From Blastococcus sp. (lineage in GTDB: Bacteria; Actinomycetota; Actinomycetes; Mycobacteriales; Geodermatophilaceae): a DNA stretch of 20,665 bases. Shown one piece after another: positions 11,521 through 17,623 of the stretch (the first letter of the stretch is position 1; each line of letters starts with the position of its first letter). Location: positions 1-20,665 of the forward strand of contig JAOPUS010000313.1 in the NCBI GenBank assembly GCA_025963345.1. The letters run 5' to 3'. Under the pieces are notes generated by a model that did not search any database, was not told the origin of the DNA, and saw only the letters and a program-made list of their open reading frames with translations. Made by a program: the position numbers and the translations under genes.

Positions 11521-13884
11521 ATGTCGGAGAACGTGCAGTCCCAGACCCCGTCCCGTGGCCGTCTGATCGCCAAGCTCGCCGCGACGATCGTCGTCGCCGG
11601 GGCTCTGCTTGCCGGTCTGCTGTTCCCGTGGGTCGGCGGGACGGGGCTGGTGGCCCGCAATTCCGCGTCGCTGCTCGACGCTCTGCCGGTCGAGCTGACC
11701 GACAAGACGCCGGCCGGCAACAGCCAGGTGCTGGCCGCCGACGGCTCGCTGATCACGAACTTCTTCTCGAACAACCGCACGCCGGTGGCCCCCGACCAGA
11801 TCTCCGACGTCATGAAGCAGGCCCTGGTCGACATCGAGGACTCGCGGTTCTACGACCACAACGGCCTGGACGTGCAGGGCACGCTGCGCGCCCTCGTCAC
11901 CAACGTGGCGGCCGGCTCGGTCCAGGAGGGTGGCTCCACCCTCACCCAGCAGTTGGTCAAGCAGACGCTGCTGCAGACGGCCACCACGCCGGAGGAGCGG
12001 CGGGCGGCCACGCAGCAGGACGTCGCCCGCAAGCTGCGGGAGGCGCGGCTGGCGCTCGCCCTGGAGGAGACCTACTCCAAGGACGAGATCCTCGCTCGCT
12101 ACCTGAACATCGTGTACTTCGGCGAGGGCGCCTACGGCATCCAGGCCGCCGCGCAGAAGTACTTCAGCGTGAACGCCGTCGATCTCACCCTCCCCCAGGC
12201 CGCCATGCTCGCCGGACTGGTGCAGAGCCCGACCAACGACGACCCGATCACCCAGCCCGAGAACGCAGCCAACCGGCGCAACCAGGTGCTGCAGCGGATG
12301 AACACCCTCGGGCACATCACCGACCAGGAACTGACCGACATCTCGGCGCAGCCGGTCGCGGTGGTCCAGGGCGCCGACCCGCCGAACGGCTGCATCGACG
12401 CCGCTGTGGGTGCGTTCTTCTGCGACTACCTCTACAGCTACCTCACCGGCACGCTGGGGCTGAGCGAGAACGACATCAAGAACGGCGGCTGGACCATCCA
12501 GACGTCGCTGCGCCCGGACATGCAGGTCGCCGGCGACCAGGCGGTGCTCAACACCCTCGCCATGGGCGACGAGCTCGTCGGCACGTACACCGCCGTGGAG
12601 CCCGGCACCGGGAAGGTCCTGGCGATGGCGAACAACCGCCGGTACGGGTGCGACGCCCCCGAGTGCGAGTCGGTCAACCTCAACGTCGTCCCGAGCAGGG
12701 GCTCCGGGTCGACCTTCAAGGTGTTCACCGCCGCCGCGGCCCTGGAGCAGGGGTACTCGAAGTACTACACGCTGACGACGGGCGACCCCTACACCTCGCG
12801 CGTCTACAAGGACGGCGCCGGGCCCTACCGCGTGCCGAACGCCGCCAACTACCCGGCGACGCTGGACATGGAGAAGGCGCTCTACATGTCCTCCAACACG
12901 TACTTCCTGGCGCTGGAAGACGCTCTGGGTTCCGTGGAGGGACCGGTCCGGATGGCCCAGCGAATGGGCATGCACTTCGACGCCGCCAACCAGTCCCCGG
13001 CCGACAAGATCATCGCCGAGAACCGCGGCTCCTTCACGTTCGGCACCGACGCGGTGAGCCCGCTGGATCTGGCCAGCGCCTACTCGACGCTCGCCGCGGG
13101 TGGCACCCAGTGCGACCCGACGCCGGTCGTCCAGATCCTCGGCCGCGATGGCAAGCCGGTGACGGGGGACGACGGTCAGCCGGTCGTCAAGGCCGACAAC
13201 TGCACGCCGGAGGCGATCCCCGCCGGGGTGGCCACGACGCTGAACCAGATGCTGCGCAAGGACGTCGAGCCGGGGAACAGCGGTCAGACCGCGTCCCGCG
13301 CCTACATCGACGGCCACCAGATCGCGGGCAAGACCGGGACGATCAACAACAACGCCTCGGTCGCGTTCGTCGGTTACACGCCGGAGTACACGGCCAGCGT
13401 GCTGGTGTTCAACTCGGCCGCGGACAAGTCCGTCGGCGGGTTCGGTGGCGGCAAGGGCGCCACGATCTGGCACGACGCGATGCTGCCGATCCTCTCCAAC
13501 CAGCCGACGGCGGAGTTCCCGGCGGAGGACCCGGCCGTGGCCAACGGGAACACCCAGCTCGTGCCCAGCTGCTCCTCGGCGAGCGCGTGCGAGTCCGCGC
13601 TCGCGCAGGCCGGCTTCCAGTCGTCGACCCGCGAGGTGGACAGCGACCAGCCGGCCGGCACCTTCCTGGGCACCAGCCCGGCCGCCGGCACCCGCGCGAA
13701 CGTGAACCAGACGGTGACCATCCAGGTCAGCAACGGTTCCGCGGTGCCGCCTCCGGCCGAGCCCGCGCCCGCACCCGCCACGACTGGTGGCGGTGGTGGC
13801 GGTGGTGGCGGCGGCGGGAACCCCGGCGGTGGCGGCGGCGGCCGAGGCGGGGGCAATCCCGGCGGGGGCCAGAACAACAACTGA
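11521..13884 (+). CDS. ponA2: Bifunctional class A penicillin-binding protein, PonA2-like, with PASTA-like domain
   Basis: A 787-residue peptidoglycan synthase. A short cytosolic tail and one transmembrane helix (about 17-40) lead to a GT51 transglycosylase domain with EDSRFYDHNG (catalytic Glu106) and GGSTLTQQLVKQ. The transpeptidase domain has SGSTFK (Ser397, Lys400), SSN (457-459) and KTGT (604-607). Residues about 677-737 resemble a PASTA domain (LVPSCSSASACESALAQAGF...SPAAGTRANVNQTVTIQVSNG) with two extra cysteines. The final 30 residues are almost all Gly with Asn and Pro. Rv3682 (PonA2, about 810 residues) is the counterpart and is linked to survival under acid and hypoxia. The ATG is likely leaderless (TATCCT 8 nt upstream). 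Only 9 nt separate the stop from the convergent YqeY gene, and no hairpin terminator is visible there. Confidence 0.94.
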   Translation: MSENVQSQTPSRGRLIAKLAATIVVAGALLAGLLFPWVGGTGLVARNSASLLDALPVELTDKTPAGNSQVLAADGSLITNFFSNNRTPVAPDQISDVMKQALVDIEDSRFYDHNGLDVQGTLRALVTNVAAGSVQEGGSTLTQQLVKQTLLQTATTPEERRAATQQDVARKLREARLALALEETYSKDEILARYLNIVYFGEGAYGIQAAAQKYFSVNAVDLTLPQAAMLAGLVQSPTNDDPITQPENAANRRNQVLQRMNTLGHITDQELTDISAQPVAVVQGADPPNGCIDAAVGAFFCDYLYSYLTGTLGLSENDIKNGGWTIQTSLRPDMQVAGDQAVLNTLAMGDELVGTYTAVEPGTGKVLAMANNRRYGCDAPECESVNLNVVPSRGSGSTFKVFTAAAALEQGYSKYYTLTTGDPYTSRVYKDGAGPYRVPNAANYPATLDMEKALYMSSNTYFLALEDALGSVEGPVRMAQRMGMHFDAANQSPADKIIAENRGSFTFGTDAVSPLDLASAYSTLAAGGTQCDPTPVVQILGRDGKPVTGDDGQPVVKADNCTPEAIPAGVATTLNQMLRKDVEPGNSGQTASRAYIDGHQIAGKTGTINNNASVAFVGYTPEYTASVLVFNSAADKSVGGFGGGKGATIWHDAMLPILSNQPTAEFPAEDPAVANGNTQLVPSCSSASACESALAQAGFQSSTREVDSDQPAGTFLGTSPAAGTRANVNQTVTIQVSNGSAVPPPAEPAPAPATTGGGGGGGGGGGNPGGGGGGRGGGNPGGGQNNN
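13786..13818 (+). repeat. GGTGGC-type low-complexity repeat encoding a poly-Gly tail
   Basis: GGTGGCGGT units repeat with a 9-nt period and then run into GGC triplets. They encode 11 consecutive Gly near the PBP C-terminus. Slippage by multiples of three would change tail length without a frameshift; other slips would move or remove the last 30 residues. Confidence 0.7.
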
Positions 13885-13893
13885 CCCCGGGCG

Positions 13894-14346
13894 TCAGCCC
13901 AGCTGCCGGCGCACCTCAGCGGCGACGCGCCCGCCGTCCGCCCGTCCGGCCACGGCTCCCTGCACGGCGCCCATGACCTTGCCCATGTCCTTCATTCCCA
14001 AGGCGCCGGTTCGGGTGATGACGTCGGCGACGATCGCCGCGAGATCGGCGTCCTCGAGCTGTGCCGGCAGGTAGCCCGCCAGCACCTCACCCTCGGCCTG
14101 CTCCCGCTCCGCCTGCTCGGTACGGCCGGCCCCCCCGAACGCCTCGGCGGCCTCCCGGCGCTTCTTCGCCTCCCGGCGCAACACGGCCTGGACCTCGTCG
14201 TCGCTCAGGACGCGGGCCTCCTTGCCGGAGACCTCCTCGGCGGAGACCGCGGACAGCACCATGCGGAGGGTGGCGGTCCGCAGCTCGTCGCGGGCTTTCA
14301 TGGCGCTGGTCAGGTCGGCGCGCAGTTGTTCCTTCAGATCAGGCAC
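13894..14346 (-). CDS. GatB/YqeY-domain protein
   Basis: A 150-residue YqeY-family protein. It shows the family start LKEQLRADLTSAMKARDELRTATLRMVLSAV, the central REAKKRREAAEAF(G)GAGR, and AEGEVLAGYLPAQLEDADLAAIV, ending in the GatB-tail-like region TGALGMKDMGKVMGAVQGAVAGRADGGRVAAEVRRQL. That domain in GatB binds tRNA during amidation; the role of stand-alone YqeY is not established. The start is GTG 14346. CAGGCT, one base away from TAGGCT, ends 6 nt upstream, so a leaderless start like that of the divergent metallophosphoesterase is possible. The same sequence, GGGGGA, might act as a poorly spaced Shine-Dalgarno. Streptomyces and related genera often carry this gene beside the class A PBP, as I recall. 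Confidence 0.92.
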   Translation of the reverse strand: MPDLKEQLRADLTSAMKARDELRTATLRMVLSAVSAEEVSGKEARVLSDDEVQAVLRREAKKRREAAEAFGGAGRTEQAEREQAEGEVLAGYLPAQLEDADLAAIVADVITRTGALGMKDMGKVMGAVQGAVAGRADGGRVAAEVRRQLG

Positions 14347-14369
14347 TCCCCCAGCCTGACACGGGAGGC

Positions 14370-14384
14370 GTGCGACCGGCGCAC
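14370..14384 (+). promoter_or_regulatory. Inverted repeat abutting the metallophosphoesterase -10
   Basis: GTGCG-N5-CGCAC is a perfect 5-bp inverted repeat, ending one base before TAGGCT 14386. Placed between the two divergent promoters, it could be an operator. No regulator is identified. Confidence 0.3.
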
Positions 14385-14385
14385 G

Positions 14386-14391
14386 TAGGCT
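14386..14391 (+). promoter_or_regulatory. Predicted -10 element for leaderless metallophosphoesterase
   Basis: TAGGCT lies 8 nt before GTG 14400. It is identical to the hexamer before the first ATPase gene. Confidence 0.5.
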
Positions 14392-14399
14392 CTGCGACC

Positions 14400-15335
14400 G
14401 TGCGCTGGTACACCGCTCTTCCCGCCGCCGCCGTCGCTTCCGGCGCCGCGGTCACCGCCTACGCGAGCCTCTACGAGCGCAACCGGTGGACGCTGCGCCG
14501 CTTCGACGTCCCGGTCCTGGCCCCCGGCTCGGCGCCGCTGACCGTGCTGCAGATCTCCGATCTGCACATGACCGCGAACCAGCGCTCCAAGCAGGAGTGG
14601 GTCGCCGGCCTCGCCGCGCTGGAGCCGCACATGGTGATCAACACCGGCGACAACCTGGCCGGCTTCGACGCCGTCCCGGGCACGCTGAAGGCGATGGAGC
14701 CGCTGCTGGACCTGCCGGGCGCGTTCGTGCTGGCCAGCAACGACTACTACGCCCCGCGGCCGAAGAACCCGCTGAAGTACTTCAAGAAGAACCACAAGCG
14801 GGTGCACGGGAACCCGTTGCCGTGGCGCGACCTGCGCGACGGCATGCGCGACCGGGGTTGGCTCGACCTCACCAACGCCACCGGCGAGCTGACCGTCGAC
14901 GGACGGCGGATCGTGTTCGCCGGCGTGGACGACCCGCACCTGAGGCTCGACCGGTACGACGACGTCGGCGGACCGGCCGATCCCGCCGCGGACCTCCGGC
15001 TGGGCCTGGTGCACTCCCCCGAGCCGCGAGTGCTCGACCGGTTCGCTGGTGACGGCTACGACCTGCTGCTGTGCGGGCACACCCACGGCGGTCAGCTGCG
15101 GGTGCCCTTCTACGGGGCGCTGGTCACCAACTGCGGCATCGACCGGGAGCGGGTGCGCTGGCTGCACCGCTGGGCCGAGCCGTCGGCCGGTCACCCCGCG
15201 GGCACCTGGCTGCACGTCTCGGCCGGTCTGGGCACCAGCCCCTACGCGCCGGTCCGGTTCGCCTGCCCGCCGGAGGCAACCCTGCTGACGCTCACCGCCC
15301 GGCCCGCCGCCGGGGCGCAGGAACGGGAGAGTTAG
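14400..15335 (+). CDS. Metallophosphoesterase (calcineurin-like, YkuE/Rv3683 type)
   Basis: A 311-residue protein with an N-terminal hydrophobic segment (about 5-22) that may anchor it in the membrane. The binuclear metal site motifs are SDLH (Asp54, His56), NTGDN (Asp84), SNDYY (Asn114, in the place of the usual GNH) and GHTHGGQ (His227, His229). The SNDYYAPRPKNP phrase is the form I recall from mycobacterial Rv3683, its positional counterpart. Substrate is unknown; YkuE-type relatives are envelope-associated phosphoesterases. The start is GTG 14400: it is preceded by TAGGCT at leaderless spacing, and in-frame extension upstream runs into the divergent YqeY gene. The TAG stop is also the first half of the -10 of the tRNA gene. 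Confidence 0.92.
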   Translation: MRWYTALPAAAVASGAAVTAYASLYERNRWTLRRFDVPVLAPGSAPLTVLQISDLHMTANQRSKQEWVAGLAALEPHMVINTGDNLAGFDAVPGTLKAMEPLLDLPGAFVLASNDYYAPRPKNPLKYFKKNHKRVHGNPLPWRDLRDGMRDRGWLDLTNATGELTVDGRRIVFAGVDDPHLRLDRYDDVGGPADPAADLRLGLVHSPEPRVLDRFAGDGYDLLLCGHTHGGQLRVPFYGALVTNCGIDRERVRWLHRWAEPSAGHPAGTWLHVSAGLGTSPYAPVRFACPPEATLLTLTARPAAGAQERES

Positions 15336-15338
15336 ACT
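15333..15338 (+). promoter_or_regulatory. Predicted -10 element of the tRNA-Pro promoter
   Basis: TAGACT overlaps the metallophosphoesterase stop codon (TAG 15333-15335). It would place the 5' end about 6-7 nt before the mature tRNA. The same hexamer is predicted for crp. Confidence 0.4.
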
Positions 15339-15350
15339 CCTCCAGGACCT

Positions 15351-15424
15351 CGGGGTGTGGCGCAGCTTGGTAGCGCGCGTCGTTCGGGACGACGAGGCCG
15401 CAGGTTCAAATCCTGTCACCCCGA
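15351..15424 (+). tRNA. tRNA-Pro (anticodon CGG)
   Basis: Cloverleaf read by eye. Acceptor CGGGGTG pairs with CACCCCG. The D stem is GCGC/GCGC, and the anticodon arm is CGTCG-TTCGGGA-CGACG, giving anticodon CGG (reads CCG). The variable loop is AGGCC. The T arm is GCAGG-TTCAAAT-CCTGT with one G-T pair. The discriminator is A and the 3' CCA is not encoded (CGC follows). CCG is a common proline codon in DNA of this composition. Confidence 0.95.
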
Positions 15425-15431
15425 CGCACTG

Positions 15432-15460
15432 CTCAGGGGCCGCCACCGGCGGCCCCTGAG
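15432..15460 (+). terminator. Hairpin terminator of the tRNA gene
   Basis: A perfect 13-bp stem (15432-15444 with 15448-15460), loop ACC, followed by TCGTTTCC. It lies 7 nt after the tRNA 3' end. Confidence 0.88.
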
Positions 15461-15496
15461 TCGTTTCCGAAGCTCCTTCGGCCCGGGTCCGGGCGA

Positions 15497-15502
15497 TATC
15501 GT
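15497..15502 (+). promoter_or_regulatory. Possible -10 element for the phosphatase-like/mannosyltransferase pair
   Basis: TATCGT fits TANNNT. A start near 15509 would give a leader of about 40 nt to ATG 15548. No -35 is recognised. Confidence 0.3.
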
Positions 15503-15533
15503 CGGTCCGGGGCCGTGGCCGCGGCACCAGGAC

Positions 15534-15540
15534 GGTGGAG
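15534..15540 (+). promoter_or_regulatory. Ribosome binding site favouring start 15548
   Basis: GGTGGAG with 7 nt to ATG 15548. It is preferred over GTG 15515, which has no comparable site and lengthens the signal peptide by 11 residues. Confidence 0.5.
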
Positions 15541-15547
15541 CCGGTTC

Positions 15548-17623
15548 ATGCGACGTCCCGGGTCGGTGGTGCTCGCCCTGCTGGCGGCATGCCTGCTGAC
15601 CGGGGCGACGACGTCGGCGGCGTCCGCGCAGGCGCCTGATCCGGAGACGGCGGGAGCCGGGCCGGTCGTCGTGGTCGGCGTGCCGGACCTCCGCTGGCAG
15701 GACGTGGCCCCGGCGACGACTCCCACGCTGTGGCGACTGGCGAGCCGGTCGTCCGTCGCCGCGATGACCGACCGTTCCGGGGAACCGATCACCCGTCGCG
15801 CAGCCGGCTGGGTCAGCCTGAACGCCGGCACCCGAGCGCGCGCGGACGTCCCCCCGGCCGTGGTCCCCGACCCCGGCGATCCGGCCCAGCTCCACGCGCT
15901 GCGCGCGGCGAACGCGGGAGCGGCCTACCAGGCGCAGGTGGGGGCGCTCGGGGAAGCACTCCGCCGGGCCGGACTGGTCGTGGACGCGGTCGGTGGTCCC
16001 GGCGCGGTCCTCGGCGCGATGGCCGGCGACGGGACCGTCTCCACGAGCTCGCCCTCGGTCGCCGCCGCGCTGGTCGATGCCCACGCCGACGTCGTCGTCG
16101 TCGAGCTGCCACAGCTCTACGCGGTCGGCCGGCTGGACGCGGGTGCCGTGCAGGCCGCCCTGACCGCGATCGACGGCACGGTGGCCACGATTCTCACGAC
16201 GCTGCCGCGGAACGCCTCCCTGCTGCTCGCCGGGGTCAGCGAGGGGCTCACCGGCCCGGCCCACCTGCACGTGGCGATGGCGACCGGTCCCTCGTTCGGG
16301 ACCGGTGGGCTCACGTCGGCCTCCACGGGCCGGGACGGCGTCGTGCAGTTGATCGACGTGGCGCCGACCGTCCTGTCGCTGGCCGGATCACCCGTGCCCT
16401 CCGCGATGCCCGGGGCTCCCTGGCACGCGACGACGAACAGCGGCATCACGACCGCACGCGATGTCGCCGCGTTCGTCGAGCTGGACGAGCGTTCCGTGAT
16501 CGTGCGGGCGTCCGTGCGGTGGTACTACCCCGCGGTGGCCGGGACGGCGCTGCTGTTCGTCCTGGTCACGCTGATCGCCTGGCAGCGGCGGCGGACCGGG
16601 ATCCTCCGCCCCCTGGGCGCAGTCGTCGCCGCCGTTCCCCTCGCCGGCTACCTGATGCAGCTCGTGCCGTGGTGGCGGGCCGGCAGCTGGCCGCAGCTGC
16701 CGCTGACCTTCGGCATCGCGCTCGCACTCGGGCTGGCTGCCGCCTCCACGCCCTGGGCCGGGCGCCACCGCTGGGGTACCGCAGGCGTCCTCGGTGCGGT
16801 GACCATCGCCGTCATCATCGCCGACGCGGCAACCGGATCGCCGCTGTCGCTCGACGCACCCTTCGCGGACAACCCCATCATCGCCGGCCGGTTCCGCGGG
16901 ATCGGCAACGTGGCCTTCGCCCTTCTCGGTGCGGCCACGCTGGTCCTCTCCGCAGCTGTGGCGGCCGGCCGCGACTCGCGTCGCGGCACCCTGACGGTGT
17001 GCGGGCTGGGCGCCCTCGCCGTCGCCGTCGATGGCCTCCCGGTGCTCGGCGACGACTTCGGCGGCGTACTGGCCCTGCTCCCGGCGGTCGCCGTGCTCGC
17101 CATCGTGGTGGCGCGGATCCGCATCTCCGGATGGCACGTCCTGGCGGTCGTGGTGGCCACGGCGCTCACCACAGGGCTCTTCGCGCTGAACGACTTCTCA
17201 CGACCGCCGGCGCAACGGACCCACCTCGGTCGGTTCATCGCGCAGATCGGCGACGGCGTGGCGGGCACGGTCGTGCACCGCAAGCTGGACACCAGCCTGG
17301 GGACCTTCAGCACGGGATGGCCGCGCTGGATCGTGCTCGGCTGGGTCGTCCTCGCCCTGGCCGCCTGGCTCGGCCACCGGCGCGGCCGGCTCCGGGTTCC
17401 CGCCGCCGTGGACCTCCGCACCGCCCGGGGGCTGCTCATGGCGCTGGGCACCCTCGCGGTCCTGGGCGCGGCGGTCAACGACTCCGGTCTGGAGATCACC
17501 GCGTTCGCGTTCTACCTCGCCGCTCCCCTGCTGGTCCCCCTCCTGGAACCGACCGGCGCCTCGCCCCCGCCACCCTCACCCAAGTCGCGCGAGGTCGGCC
17601 GCGTGGGCACAGGTGGGCCGTGA
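15548..17623 (+). CDS. Exported phosphatase-superfamily-like domain plus multipass membrane domain
   Basis: A 691-residue protein. A signal peptide starts MRRPGSVVLALLAACLL, with possible cleavage near ASAQA at 25-29. The outer domain (about 38-300) has the outline of the alkaline phosphatase/sulfatase fold: strand VVVVGVPDLRW, TPTLWRLA, and IDVAPTVLSLAGSPVPSAMPG at the end. However, the usual Asp-Gly and nucleophilic Thr/Ser cannot be assigned, and the metal-binding Asp/His set is not obvious, so it may be inactive or divergent. From about 327 follow eight to ten membrane helices carrying the phrases RFRGIGNVAFALLG, GDDFGGVLALLPAV and NDSGLEITAFAFYL. The GTGA overlap with the next gene shows translational coupling to a GT-C-like transferase. 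I cannot name the function; a role in envelope glycolipid or polymer assembly is an inference from that partner. Confidence 0.82.
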   Translation: MRRPGSVVLALLAACLLTGATTSAASAQAPDPETAGAGPVVVVGVPDLRWQDVAPATTPTLWRLASRSSVAAMTDRSGEPITRRAAGWVSLNAGTRARADVPPAVVPDPGDPAQLHALRAANAGAAYQAQVGALGEALRRAGLVVDAVGGPGAVLGAMAGDGTVSTSSPSVAAALVDAHADVVVVELPQLYAVGRLDAGAVQAALTAIDGTVATILTTLPRNASLLLAGVSEGLTGPAHLHVAMATGPSFGTGGLTSASTGRDGVVQLIDVAPTVLSLAGSPVPSAMPGAPWHATTNSGITTARDVAAFVELDERSVIVRASVRWYYPAVAGTALLFVLVTLIAWQRRRTGILRPLGAVVAAVPLAGYLMQLVPWWRAGSWPQLPLTFGIALALGLAAASTPWAGRHRWGTAGVLGAVTIAVIIADAATGSPLSLDAPFADNPIIAGRFRGIGNVAFALLGAATLVLSAAVAAGRDSRRGTLTVCGLGALAVAVDGLPVLGDDFGGVLALLPAVAVLAIVVARIRISGWHVLAVVVATALTTGLFALNDFSRPPAQRTHLGRFIAQIGDGVAGTVVHRKLDTSLGTFSTGWPRWIVLGWVVLALAAWLGHRRGRLRVPAAVDLRTARGLLMALGTLAVLGAAVNDSGLEITAFAFYLAAPLLVPLLEPTGASPPPPSPKSREVGRVGTGGP

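Noticed and set aside
11086..13473. Open frame of 795 codons on the minus strand, opposite the second ATPase and the PBP
   Set aside because: It is a high-GC antisense shadow: the composition is Arg/Gly/Val/His-rich with no motif, and it lies opposite two well-supported genes.
15351..15424. tRNA-Pro as an attachment site for an integrated element
   Set aside because: No integrase gene and no duplicated tRNA 3' end seen downstream in the window.
15730..17619. Upstream in-frame extension of the mannosyltransferase frame (total 1107 codons)
   Set aside because: The extension is Arg/Pro-rich, lies in another frame of the real phosphatase-like gene, and the membrane protein proper begins at GTG 17620.
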